A stretch of DNA of 64,000 nt from FEN-1219 sp036563665 (lineage in GTDB: Bacteria > Pseudomonadota > Gammaproteobacteria > Steroidobacterales > Rariloculaceae): the NCBI GenBank assembly GCA_036563665.1, contig DATCLY010000015.1, forward strand, positions 27,143 to 91,142. The letters run 5' to 3'. Position numbers and translations under genes: made by a program. The notes beneath the pieces are model-generated. The model did no database searches. It had not been told where the DNA came from and saw nothing but the letters and a program-made list of their open reading frames with translations. Within the stretch, counting starts at the first letter, position 1. Every line of letters starts with the position of its first letter. Of the stretch, positions 42,432 through 51,373 are shown piece by piece.

Positions 42432-43670
42432 ATGAGGCCGCATCGCTCGCTTGCTCTCCTTTCTGCGCCGCTCGCCCTGCTGATCGCCTGGGCGGGGCCG
42501 GCCGCCGCGCAGCAGTCCGTGCCGTTCGCGAACGGCATCCCCGTCGCACCGCAAGGGCTGGCCGACAAGCCCCTGGGGGAAGGGCCGTTCGAGTACCCGA
42601 CGGCCGAGGGTCAGGACATCCGCGTGGTCGTGGTCACGAAGGAGCTCTCGTTCCCGTACGCCCTCGAGTTCTTGCCCGACGGCACGCTGCTCGTCACGGA
42701 GCGCCGCGGTCAGCTGCGCGTGATTCGCGATGGCAAGCTGCAGCGCGACCCCGTGCCTGGGGGGCCGGAGTCGTTCTGGACCGGCGTGTCCGGTCTGCCG
42801 GGCGCCGTGCACGGCTACATGAACATCGCCTTGCATCCGCAGTTCGCCCGCAACCAGCTGCTGTACCTGAGCTACACGAAGCCGCTCGGCGAAGGGCGCT
42901 TCTCGCCGGCCATCGCCCGCGCGCGCTGGACGGGCCATTCGCTCGAAGGCACCGAGGACGTGCTCGTGCTCGAAGGCGCCAACGGCGCGACGCCCATCGT
43001 GTTCGGGCAGGACGGCAAGCTCTACGTCGCGACGAGCGGCGGCGATGCCCAGGATCCCATGACGCACGGCGGCAAGGTGCTGCGCCTGAACGACGACGGC
43101 AGTGTGCCGCAGGACAATCCGTTCGTCGGCAAGGAAGGCTACCTGCCCGAGATCTACACGCTCGGCCATCGCAGCTCGCTCGGGCTCACGGTCCATCCGG
43201 GCACGGGCGACATCTGGCAGAGCGAGAACGGTCCCAACGGGGGCGACGAGGTCAACATCATCCGCGCGGGCCGCAACTACGGCTGGCCGATCGTGAGCCT
43301 GGGGCGCACCTATCCGGGCCCCTGGCAAAACGAGCGCCAGCTCCCGACGCACGAGGGCTACGAGCCTCCTGTGGTGTACTGGACGCCCGCGATCGCCGTG
43401 TCGGGCCTCACGTTCTACACGGGCGACGCCCTGCCGAAGTGGAAGGGCGATTTGTTCGTGGGCGGGTTGCGCATGGGCGAGATCCCGGGCACCGGCCATC
43501 TGTCGCGCGTGCTGTTCAATCAGAAGATGGAAGAGCTGCGCCGCGAGTCGCTGCTGGTCGATCTTCGGCAGCGCGTGCGCGACGTGGCCCAGGGGCCGGA
43601 CGGCCTGCTGTACGTGCTCACGGACGAGGACGAAGGCGCGGTCCTGCGCATCGAGCCTCGGCTGAAGTAG
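42432..43670 (+). CDS. PQQ-dependent sugar dehydrogenase (soluble GDH-like, YliI type)
   Basis: A 412-residue periplasmic six-bladed beta-propeller. A signal peptide ends AGPAAAQQ. Family motifs are ELSFPYALEFLPDGTLLVTERRGQLRVI, GYMNIALHP, GQDGKLYVATSG, LGHRSSLGLTVHP, SENGPNGGDEVNII and GRNYGWPIVS. These match the soluble aldose/glucose dehydrogenase family that uses PQQ; no pqq biosynthesis genes are in view. It opens a series of exported redox genes on the plus strand. Confidence 0.88.
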   Translation: MRPHRSLALLSAPLALLIAWAGPAAAQQSVPFANGIPVAPQGLADKPLGEGPFEYPTAEGQDIRVVVVTKELSFPYALEFLPDGTLLVTERRGQLRVIRDGKLQRDPVPGGPESFWTGVSGLPGAVHGYMNIALHPQFARNQLLYLSYTKPLGEGRFSPAIARARWTGHSLEGTEDVLVLEGANGATPIVFGQDGKLYVATSGGDAQDPMTHGGKVLRLNDDGSVPQDNPFVGKEGYLPEIYTLGHRSSLGLTVHPGTGDIWQSENGPNGGDEVNIIRAGRNYGWPIVSLGRTYPGPWQNERQLPTHEGYEPPVVYWTPAIAVSGLTFYTGDALPKWKGDLFVGGLRMGEIPGTGHLSRVLFNQKMEELRRESLLVDLRQRVRDVAQGPDGLLYVLTDEDEGAVLRIEPRLK

Positions 43671-43671
43671 G

Positions 43672-43795
43672 GATCGCGGCCGGAGGGCCGCTCCTGCTGG
43701 TCGCCTTCGGCGGCCGGGTGGGAGCGCCCTTCCAGGCGCGGTCTCTTCGTTCGACGCCGACAAAAAAGGAATCGCGGCTGAAAAGCCGCTCCCAC
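43672..43795. repeat. Three REP-like palindromes
   Basis: Three copies: 43672-43695 (inverted, GATCGCGGCCGGAGGGCCGC), 43718-43743 (forward, GTGGGAGCGCCCTTCCAGGC) and 43771-43795 (inverted, CGCGGCTGAAAAGCCGCTCC). They fill most of the 218-base gap between the dehydrogenase and DUF2231 genes. Stem changes are compensated across the arms. Confidence 0.8.
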
Positions 43796-43888
43796 GGGCT
43801 TCGCTCCAGGCCAACCGCCCCGCGCGTGGCATGCGGATTGCATCGCGGTCCGTCCGGCGCGTCCGCGCCGGGCCACGCAGGAGGCGCC

Positions 43889-44377
43889 ATGGAAAGCAGA
43901 GCGAAACTGTTGGGCCACCCCATCCATCAGATGCTGATCGTGTTCCCGCTGGGCCTGCTCGGCGCGGCGGTGGTCTTCGATCTGGTTTACTTCGCCACCG
44001 ACTCGCCGGCGTTCGCCATCGTCTCGTACTGGATGATCATCGGCGGGCTCGTGGGCGGCGCCATCGCCGCGCCGTTCGGGATCATCGACTGGCTCGCGAT
44101 CCCCGAAGGCACGCGGGCCAAGCGGGTCGGCAGGCTGCACGGCGGCGGCAACGTCCTCGTGCTGTTGCTGTTCCTCGCGAGCGCCTGGATGCGCGCCGAT
44201 TTCCCGGAGCAGCCGGGGGCATTGGCGTACGTGTGCTCGTTCGTGGGCGCCGGCATCGCGCTCTGCACCGCGTGGCTCGGCGGCGAGCTCGTGGATCGGC
44301 TCGGCATCGGCGTGAGCGAGCGCGCGGACGTGAACGCCCCGAGCTCGCTGCGACACGATCAGCCGCGCGCCGCCTGA
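43889..44377 (+). CDS. DUF2231 family membrane protein
   Basis: A 162-residue protein with four hydrophobic helices, starting MESRAKLLGHPIHQMLIVFPLGLLGAAVVFD. The GHPxHxxLxxFP motif is the hallmark of DUF2231, whose function is unknown but which is often found near electron-transfer or cytochrome genes. GGAGG precedes the ATG. The C-terminal 25 residues are hydrophilic. Confidence 0.85.
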   Translation: MESRAKLLGHPIHQMLIVFPLGLLGAAVVFDLVYFATDSPAFAIVSYWMIIGGLVGGAIAAPFGIIDWLAIPEGTRAKRVGRLHGGGNVLVLLLFLASAWMRADFPEQPGALAYVCSFVGAGIALCTAWLGGELVDRLGIGVSERADVNAPSSLRHDQPRAA

Positions 44378-44424
44378 CCCCGGCCACGGCGACGGCGCGA
44401 CGATCGCCGCGCGGCGCACGACGA

Positions 44425-44732
44425 GCCGAGCCTTCGACGGGCGCCGATGACCACATTGGGCTGCTCGGACCGGCGGCGCTCGCGAGGCTGCGCATGCCCG
44501 CCGAGTTCGCGGCGGCGGCCGCCACGTGTCCGCGGACGACGTCTGCTCCGCCCTCCCCGTGGGCGCCGACCCCGACCGGCATGCCGAGCGGCTCACGGCG
44601 TAGGCGGCCGCCGGCGCCGACGGGATCTGCCTTTTCAACGTAACGCCGTTCCAGGAAGAGTTCCTCCGCGTGTTCGCCGAGCGCGTGCTGCCGGCGTTCC
44701 GCGGTGCGCCCCCGCAGGCCCGCGCCGGTTGA
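44425..44732 (+). pseudogene. Remnant of a luciferase-like (LLM/F420-type) oxidoreductase gene
   Basis: Three segments in two frames read as one decayed C terminus: IGLLGPAALARLRMPAEFAA in one frame; then, after a frameshift near 44515-44525, HVSADDVCSALPVGADPDRH with a TAG stop at 44601; then, in the same frame, AGADGICLFNVTPFQEEFLR and onward to a TGA at 44730. This matches the end of F420/FMN luciferase-like monooxygenases (typically '...ALPVGPDPERH...GADHVCLHQVGP...FL'). The N-terminal two-thirds are absent. It is the main content of the 387-base gap before the MBL gene. Confidence 0.55.
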
Positions 44733-44764
44733 ACGGCGCCGGGAGCACTACTAAGGTATTCGGC

Positions 44765-45712
44765 ATGCGAACGATCGGTCGTCGCGAGTTTCTTCTCGCG
44801 GCCGGGAGCGCTTACGCCGCGCTCACCGGCCTCGCCGCGTTCCCGCGCGTCGCGCGCGGCCAGGGGACCGGGCTCGCGTTCACGGAGCTGCGCCCGGGCC
44901 TCTGGCAGGTGTCCGGCGCGGGCGGCAACGTGCTGCTGCTCCGCACGCCGGACGGCATCGCGATGGTGGACAGCGGCGCCCCCGAGCACACCGCGGCGCT
45001 GCGTGCGGCCATGAAAGAGCGGCTCGGCGATGCGCCCGTAGCGCTGCTCTTCAACACCCACTGGCACCTCGACCACGCGGGCGGCAACGATCCGTTCGGC
45101 GCCGCCGGCACCACGATCGTGGCGCACATGAACACGCGCCTCTGGATGAGCACCGAGTTCTACGTGGACTGGGAAGACAAGACCTACCCGCCCCGTTCGC
45201 CGGAGGCGTTGCCCACCCGGACCTTCTACTCCTCCGACCCGCAGCCCATCGAGCTCGAGCTCGGCGGCGAGCCCATCGAGTACGGGCATCTCGACGGCGC
45301 CCACACCGACGGCGACATTTATGTCTTCTTCCGCCGGCTGAACGTGATCGCCGCCGGAGGCGCCGTGGCGGTGGGCCGCTACCCCGTGCCCGACACGGCC
45401 ACGGGCGGCTGGATCGGCGGCACCGCCGCCTCCACGGCGAAGCTCCTCGCGCTCGCCGACGACGACACGCTCGTCGTGCCGGGGCACGGGCCCGCCCAGC
45501 GCCGCCCCCACCTCGAAGCCCAGCACGAGATGCTCACGACCGTCCAGCGGCGCATGGAAGAAGGCATGCGCAAGGGTCTGTCGGCGGAGGACATGGTGGC
45601 CGAGGGGCTCACGGCCGAGTTCGACGCGAAGTGGGGGAACAACCGCGACCGCTTCGTCTCCAATGTGTACGACGGCTTATGGTGGGGAGGCCGCTTGAGT
45701 GGCGCCATCTAG
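44765..45712 (+). CDS. Tat-exported MBL-fold metallo-hydrolase
   Basis: A 315-residue protein with a Tat signal (GRREFLLAAGSAYAALTG) and a metallo-beta-lactamase fold. The zinc motif is THWHLDHAGG (HxHxDH). Further ligands are likely in GHLDGAHTDGD and VVPGHGPAQ. The sequence is closest in style to SoxH/quinoprotein-relay or class B3-like hydrolases; the substrate is unknown. It precedes the DUF1592 gene by 14 bases, so it is probably its operon partner. Confidence 0.85.
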   Translation: MRTIGRREFLLAAGSAYAALTGLAAFPRVARGQGTGLAFTELRPGLWQVSGAGGNVLLLRTPDGIAMVDSGAPEHTAALRAAMKERLGDAPVALLFNTHWHLDHAGGNDPFGAAGTTIVAHMNTRLWMSTEFYVDWEDKTYPPRSPEALPTRTFYSSDPQPIELELGGEPIEYGHLDGAHTDGDIYVFFRRLNVIAAGGAVAVGRYPVPDTATGGWIGGTAASTAKLLALADDDTLVVPGHGPAQRRPHLEAQHEMLTTVQRRMEEGMRKGLSAEDMVAEGLTAEFDAKWGNNRDRFVSNVYDGLWWGGRLSGAI

Positions 45713-45726
45713 CCCCGCGGAGAACC

Positions 45727-48234
45727 ATGGCAAGCGTCAGAACGACAACCGTACTGGCAGGCGCCGCCTTGGCGCTTGCGGGCTGCGCGAAAGAGCCGGT
45801 GGAGCGGCTGGCCGCGCAATGGGATCTCCTCGACCGCTACTGCACCGAATGCCATAACGACGCCGAGTTCGCCGGCGACCTCTCGCTGCAAGGCTTCGCT
45901 GCGGCCGAGGTGCCCGACCATCCCGCGCTGTTCGAGAAGGTGGTGCGGAAGCTGCGCGGCGACCTCATGCCGCCGCCCGGCGGACCCCGGCCCGCGCCCG
46001 AGGAGGTGGATCGGTTCGTGGCCTCGCTCGAGGCCACGCTCGACGAGGCGGCGGCCGCGCGGGGCGTCGAGCCCGGCCGCGTGGCCGTGCATCGCCTGAA
46101 CCGCACCGAGTACGCCACCGCGGTCGCGGACCTGCTCGGCATCGACATCGACGCGCGCGCGCTGCTGCCGGCCGATGCCTCGAGCGAAGGCTTCGACAAC
46201 GTGGCCGAGGTGCTGCGCGTCTCACCCACGCACCTCGATCAGTATCTCGCCGCGGCCCGCGAGATCAGCATCCGCGCCGTGGGCAATCCCGCGCCGGAGC
46301 CCACCCGCAGCGAGTACCGCAACGACCGCAAGAACCCCACGGCGCACGTGGACGGCACGCCGCTCGGCACGCGCGGCGGCTTCGTCGTGGAGCACTACTT
46401 CCCCGCCGACGGCGAGTACGAGATCGACCTCAACGTGTCGTCCGAGCCGGGCCAGGAGCTCAGGGCCTATCCCACGGGCTGGATCGAGTACCGCCACAAG
46501 GTCATCCTCACCATCGACGGCGAGAAGGTGTTCGAGGGCGAGCTCGGCGGCGAGGAGGACTCGCGCGCCATCGACCAGCAGCAGATCCTCGCCGTCGAGG
46601 CGATCCGCGACCGCTTCCGCAACATCCGCGTGCCGGTGAAGGCCGGCAAGCACGAGATCGCGGCCGCGTTCGTGGCGCGCAGCTTCGCCGAGGGCGACTA
46701 TCTGCTCCAGTCCCTCACGCCGGGCGAAGGCATGCCGGACGTGCCGCGGATGCACGGCATCGAGATCCTGGGGCCGTACGGGCCCATGGGCATCAACGAG
46801 CCCACGGAGAGTCGGCGCCGAATTTTCATCTGCTATCCACAGACCCCGGCCGAGGAGCTGCCGTGCGCGGAGGAGATCCTCACGAACCTCGCTCGCCAGG
46901 CGTTCCGCCGGCCCATCCAGGAAAAAGACCTGTCGACGCTGCTCGCGTTCTATGAGGCCGGACGCGAGGAAGGCGGCTTCGAGGCCGGCATCCAGAAGGG
47001 CCTCATGGCCATCCTCGCGAGCACCAAGTTCCTGTACCGGGCGGAGCCCGGGGGCCCGCCCGCCGACGTGGCGCCGGGCGAGCCCTACTTCGTGAGCGAC
47101 CTCGAGCTCGCGTGGCGGCTCGCGTTCTTCCTGTGGAGCCGCGGCCCGGATGAGCAGCTCCTGAAGCTCGCCGAGGCCGGTCAGCTGCGCGACGACGCCG
47201 TGCTCGAGCGCGAGGTGCAGAGGCTTCTCGCCGATCCGCGCTCGAGGTCGCTCGTGACCAACTTTGCGTTCCAGTGGCTCGGCGTGCGCCGGCTCGACAC
47301 GATGGATCCCGATCCGCGTCTCTACCCCAACTTCGACGAGGATCTGCGCAACGCCTTCCGCACCGAGATGGAGCTCTTCCTGGACAGCATCCTGCGCAAC
47401 CCGGACGCGAGCGTGCTTGAAGTGCTGTCGGCGAAGCACACCTTCGTGAACGAGCGGCTCGCGCGCCACTACGGGATCCCGAGCGTGCGCGGCGACCGGT
47501 TCCGCCGCGTGGAGCTCGAGGACCCGCGCCGCTGGGGGCTCTTCGGCAAGGGCAGCGTGCTCACGGTCACGTCGTATCCGGATCGCACGTCGCCCGTGCT
47601 GCGCGGCGCCTGGATCCTGGAGCAGGTGCTCGGCACGCCGCCCGCCCCCGTGCCGCCGAACGTCGAAACCGACCTCGCCCAGCCGACGGGCGACGTGCCG
47701 CTGTCGGTGCGCGAGCGGCTCGCGCGGCATCGCACCCAGACGACGTGCAACCATTGCCACGGCGTGATCGATCCGCTGGGCCAGGCGCTCGAGCACTTCA
47801 ACGCCATCGGCGAGTGGCGCGAGGTGGAGCGCGAGAACGGCGCGCGGATCGACTCCTCCGGCCGCCTCGCGGACGGCCGCGAGGTCAACGGCCCTGAGGA
47901 TCTGCGCGAGGCGCTGCTCGCGGATCCGAAGATGTTCGTGCAGGCCCTGACCGAGAAGCTCATGGTGTATGCCTTGGGCCGGGGCCTCGAGTACTACGAC
48001 ATGCCGACGGTGCGCCGCATCGTCCGCGACGCGGAGAAGAAAGGCTACACTTTCGCGTCGATCGCCATGGGAATCGTGAAGAGCGCGCCGTTCCGCATGC
48101 GCACGGCGCCCGCGCCGGAGGGCGGGACGGTCGAGGCGGCGTTGCGGCCGGCGACGTCGGCCGGGAACGGCGCCGCGCCGGAAGCCCCTGCCCCGCGATC
48201 GCCGGCACGGGCGGCGGATGCGAGCATCGGATAG
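45727..48234 (+). CDS. Planctomycete-type dihaem protein (DUF1587/1592/1595/1588/1585)
   Basis: An 835-residue exported lipoprotein (LALAGC, Cys20). Near the N terminus is a cytochrome-c site C39-T-E-C42-H43. The DUF1587 region (VHRLNRTEYATAVADLLGID) follows, then DUF1595/DUF1592 (LARQAFRRPIQEKDL; FFLWSRGPDEQLLKLAEAG), DUF1588 (SVLTVTSYPDRTSPVLRGAWILE) with a second haem site C674-N-H-C677-H678, and DUF1585 at the end (EKLMVYALGRGLEYYDMP). This architecture always travels with DUF1552 proteins, as here; the enzyme activity is unknown. The ATG at 45727 gives the lipoprotein signal. Confidence 0.9.
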   Translation: MASVRTTTVLAGAALALAGCAKEPVERLAAQWDLLDRYCTECHNDAEFAGDLSLQGFAAAEVPDHPALFEKVVRKLRGDLMPPPGGPRPAPEEVDRFVASLEATLDEAAAARGVEPGRVAVHRLNRTEYATAVADLLGIDIDARALLPADASSEGFDNVAEVLRVSPTHLDQYLAAAREISIRAVGNPAPEPTRSEYRNDRKNPTAHVDGTPLGTRGGFVVEHYFPADGEYEIDLNVSSEPGQELRAYPTGWIEYRHKVILTIDGEKVFEGELGGEEDSRAIDQQQILAVEAIRDRFRNIRVPVKAGKHEIAAAFVARSFAEGDYLLQSLTPGEGMPDVPRMHGIEILGPYGPMGINEPTESRRRIFICYPQTPAEELPCAEEILTNLARQAFRRPIQEKDLSTLLAFYEAGREEGGFEAGIQKGLMAILASTKFLYRAEPGGPPADVAPGEPYFVSDLELAWRLAFFLWSRGPDEQLLKLAEAGQLRDDAVLEREVQRLLADPRSRSLVTNFAFQWLGVRRLDTMDPDPRLYPNFDEDLRNAFRTEMELFLDSILRNPDASVLEVLSAKHTFVNERLARHYGIPSVRGDRFRRVELEDPRRWGLFGKGSVLTVTSYPDRTSPVLRGAWILEQVLGTPPAPVPPNVETDLAQPTGDVPLSVRERLARHRTQTTCNHCHGVIDPLGQALEHFNAIGEWREVERENGARIDSSGRLADGREVNGPEDLREALLADPKMFVQALTEKLMVYALGRGLEYYDMPTVRRIVRDAEKKGYTFASIAMGIVKSAPFRMRTAPAPEGGTVEAALRPATSAGNGAAPEAPAPRSPARAADASIG

Positions 48235-48245
48235 GAGGAGACGGG

Positions 48246-49589
48246 ATGTTCATCACCAAAAAGCATCTGTCGCGGCGCACGCTGCTCAAGGCCGGCGGCG
48301 CCACGATCGGCTTGCCGCTGCTGTCGGCGATGGTGCCCGCCGCCACCGCGTTGGCCCGCACGGCGGCCGCGCCCAAGCCGCGCATGGGCTTCTTCTACCT
48401 GCCGCACGGCGCCATCATGGACAACACGCGCTACGGGCAGGAGGTGAACGCCTGGACGCCCGACGTCGTGGGGCGCGACTTCGACCTGAAGCGCACGCTC
48501 GAGCCGCTCGCGCCGTTCAAGCGCTACCTCACGGTCGTCAGCGGGCTCGAGAACCGTCACGCCATCGGCCCGGTGCACGCCATCACGCCGGCCACGTGGC
48601 TCTCGTGCGCCAAGCCCGAGCGCGGCCATGCGCCCAACGGCCACGTGACCGTCGACCAGATCGCCGCGGCCCACATCGGCCAGGACACGCCCTTGCCCTC
48701 GATCGAGCTAGCCACGGAGGAAAGCGGCGGCAGCGCGGCCTGTGACGGCACCTACGGGTGCAGCTACGGCAACACGATCTCGTTCCGCACGCCCACGACG
48801 CCGCTGCCCATGGAATACGATCCGCGGCGCGCGTTCGAGAAGATCTTCGGGCGCGGCTCGAGCCCGGAGGAGCGCAAGCGCGTTTCCCGCGACTACGCGA
48901 GCCTGCTCGACATGGTCACCGAGGAAGTGGCTGACTTGAAGCGCACGCTCGGCCCCGCCGACCGGCGCATCATGGACGACTATCTCGAGAGCGTGCGCGA
49001 GATCGAGCGACGCGTGCAGCTCCTCGAAGAGCGCAACCTCTCGACCGCCGGGCTGCCGGACGTGCCCGTGGCTAGGCCCGATTTCGACGAGCACCTGAAG
49101 CTCATGTTCGACATGATCGCGGCCGCGTTCCAGGCCAACATGACGCGCGTCGTCACGTTCATGATGGCGGCCGAGGTGAGCAACATGCCGTACACGCACA
49201 TCGGCGTGCCGGACGCGTTCCACCCCCTGTCGCACCACGCCGAGAACAAGGCGGCGATCGAGAAGCTCGTCAGGGTGCAGCGCTACCACAGCGAGGTGTT
49301 CGCGTCGTTCCTCGAGAAGCTCGCGAACATGCCGGACGGCGACGGCGGGTCGGTGCTCGACAACTCGATCCTGCTGTACGGCAGCAACATGAGCAACAGC
49401 AACAACCACGACCATTTCCCGCTGCCGACGCTCGTGGTGGGCGGCGGCGCCGGCACCATCAAGGGCAACCAGCACCTGCGCTACCCCGACCGCACGCCGC
49501 TCGCGAACCTGCTGCTCACGCTGCTCGTGCGCGCCGGCGTGCCGGCCGAATCGGTGGGCGACAGCACGGGCGAGCTGGCGGAGGTCTGA
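48246..49589 (+). CDS. DUF1552 family Tat-exported protein
   Basis: A 447-residue protein with a Tat signal (HLSRRTLLKAGGATIGLPLL) followed by the DUF1552 body: RMGFFYLPHGAIMDN, LSGLENRHA-like VVSGLENRHAIG, VDQIAAAHIGQDTPLPSIEL, HPLSHHAENKAAI and the GSNMSNSNNHDHFPLPTLVVGG region. The fold resembles alkaline-phosphatase/sulfatase-like DUF1501 relatives, though catalytic residues are not established. GGAGGAG lies six bases before the ATG. It is the obligate neighbour of the DUF1592 protein. Confidence 0.9.
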   Translation: MFITKKHLSRRTLLKAGGATIGLPLLSAMVPAATALARTAAAPKPRMGFFYLPHGAIMDNTRYGQEVNAWTPDVVGRDFDLKRTLEPLAPFKRYLTVVSGLENRHAIGPVHAITPATWLSCAKPERGHAPNGHVTVDQIAAAHIGQDTPLPSIELATEESGGSAACDGTYGCSYGNTISFRTPTTPLPMEYDPRRAFEKIFGRGSSPEERKRVSRDYASLLDMVTEEVADLKRTLGPADRRIMDDYLESVREIERRVQLLEERNLSTAGLPDVPVARPDFDEHLKLMFDMIAAAFQANMTRVVTFMMAAEVSNMPYTHIGVPDAFHPLSHHAENKAAIEKLVRVQRYHSEVFASFLEKLANMPDGDGGSVLDNSILLYGSNMSNSNNHDHFPLPTLVVGGGAGTIKGNQHLRYPDRTPLANLLLTLLVRAGVPAESVGDSTGELAEV

Positions 49590-49591
49590 CC

Positions 49592-51202
49592 GTGGCCGCG
49601 CGGCGCAACGGCTGGCGGGTCGCGATTGCAGCGCGCGCACTGCGGCAGGCGGCGCTCGCCGCCGCGGCGCTGTGGCTCGCCGCGAGCGCCACCGCCGCCG
49701 ACCCGCTCCTCGACGCGGCCCGCGCGAACGATACGCAGGCCGCGCTCGCGGCGCTCGCGGCGGGCGCGGATGCCAACGTCGCGGCGCCCGACGGCACCAC
49801 CGCGCTGCACTGGGCCGCGTACCACGCGAACGTCGAGCTCGTCGAGCGCCTGCTCGCCGCCGGCGCCGATCCGAACGCGGCCAACGAGTACGGCTCCCGG
49901 CCGCTGTCCGAGGCGGCGGTCGCCGGCAGCGCGCCGGTCATCGACAGGCTGCTCGACGCGGGCGCGGAAGTCGACGCGCCCGGCGCGGACGGGCAGACGG
50001 CGCTCATGATCGTGGCACGCAGCAGCAACGTGGACGCGGCGCGTCTGCTGCTCGAGCGCGGCGCGAACGTCAACGCCCGCGAGCAGTGGCGCCAGCAGAC
50101 CGCGCTCATGTGGGCGGCCGCGCAGCGCCAGCCCGACATGGTGAAGCTCCTGGTCGAGCACGGCGCGGACGTCGACGCCCGCTCGGCCGTCAACCACTGG
50201 CCGCGTCAGGTCTCGGGCGAGGCGCGGCGAATGTACCGCCCCACGGGCGGCCTCACGCCGCTGCTGCTCGCCGCGCGCGAGGGCTGCAAGGAATGCGCCC
50301 GGCACCTCGTGGAGGCCGGCGCGAACCCGAACCTCGGCGATCCGAAGAACGTCACGCCGCTGTTCGTCGCCATCGACAACCTGCACTTCGACACGGCGAA
50401 ATACCTCATCGAGGCCGGGGCGGATCCCAACCGCTGGGACTGGTGGGGCCGCACGCCGCTGTACGCCGCGGTGGACATGAACACGCTGCCGCACGGCGGT
50501 CGGCCCGACCGGCTGTCCACGGATGAGACCACGAGCCTGGAGCTCATCGAGATGCTGCTCGCGCGGGGCGCGAACCCGAACCTGCAGCTCAAGCTCATCC
50601 CGCCGTATCGCTCGATCGTGGACGACCGCGGCTGCGACAGCATGCTCACCACCGGCGCCACCCCGCTGCTGCGGGCGGCGAAGACGTTCGACGTGCCGGC
50701 CATGCGGCTGCTGATCGAGCACGGCGCGCTGCTCGAGCTGCCGAACGAGGACGGCATCACGCCGCTCATGGCGGCCGCGGGCTACGGCTCGGTAGAGTGC
50801 GATCCGCGCGGCTACGGCCCCGGCATCCCGCACTACACGACCCCGGACGTGCAGGAGAAGGCCATCCAGGCGCTCGAGGTGCTCATCGCGGCCGGCGCCA
50901 ACGTGAACGCGCACACGACGCGGGACAGCCGCTTCCGCAGCGCCGGCCAGACGGCGCTGTTCGGCGCGGCGATCTGGGGCTGGAACGACGTGGTGGAGTA
51001 CCTCGTGGCGCACGGCGCGCGCATCGACGTGGCCGATTCGCGAGGCCGTACGCCGGTGGACGCGGCACTCGGGCGCGCCGGGGGCCGAGGGCGCGGACAG
51101 ACGGCCCAGCCCAATCCCGAGACCGCGAAGCTGCTCGAGGAGCTCTGCGCCCGCCAGGACGGCTGCGACCTCACGAACCCGGCGCGCTACGAGGCGACCT
51201 GA
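49592..51202 (+). CDS. Exported ankyrin-repeat protein
   Basis: A 536-residue protein with a signal peptide (AALAAAALWLAASATAADP) and about ten ankyrin repeats, such as DGTTALHWAAYHANVELVERLLAAGADPN and NVTPLFVAIDNLHFDTAKYLIEAGADPN. Loops between repeats carry unusual Cys residues (GCKECARHL; CDSML). It starts with GTG two bases after the DUF1552 stop, so all three are one operon. As a periplasmic scaffold it may dock the DUF1592/DUF1552 pair; that role is inferred from position only. Confidence 0.88.
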   Translation: MAARRNGWRVAIAARALRQAALAAAALWLAASATAADPLLDAARANDTQAALAALAAGADANVAAPDGTTALHWAAYHANVELVERLLAAGADPNAANEYGSRPLSEAAVAGSAPVIDRLLDAGAEVDAPGADGQTALMIVARSSNVDAARLLLERGANVNAREQWRQQTALMWAAAQRQPDMVKLLVEHGADVDARSAVNHWPRQVSGEARRMYRPTGGLTPLLLAAREGCKECARHLVEAGANPNLGDPKNVTPLFVAIDNLHFDTAKYLIEAGADPNRWDWWGRTPLYAAVDMNTLPHGGRPDRLSTDETTSLELIEMLLARGANPNLQLKLIPPYRSIVDDRGCDSMLTTGATPLLRAAKTFDVPAMRLLIEHGALLELPNEDGITPLMAAAGYGSVECDPRGYGPGIPHYTTPDVQEKAIQALEVLIAAGANVNAHTTRDSRFRSAGQTALFGAAIWGWNDVVEYLVAHGARIDVADSRGRTPVDAALGRAGGRGRGQTAQPNPETAKLLEELCARQDGCDLTNPARYEAT

Positions 51203-51203
51203 A

Positions 51204-51365
51204 GATCGCGGCTCGAAAGCCGCTCCCACCCGGCGACTTCGCCTCGCGGCCATCCCGGATGGGAGTGCCTTTCGAGCCGAAGATCGCGGCTGGAAAGCCG
51301 CTCCCACCTAGCTACTTTGCCTGCCTGGCCATTCCGGGTGGGAGCGCCTTTCCGGGCGCGATTCC
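51204..51365. repeat. Cluster of four REP-like palindromes
   Basis: Alternating inverted and forward copies at 51204-51229, 51258-51280, 51282-51307 and 51338-51365, filling the gap between convergent genes. Both stem types (CGGCT and GCGCC) are present. Confidence 0.82.
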
Positions 51366-51373
51366 TTGTCGCC

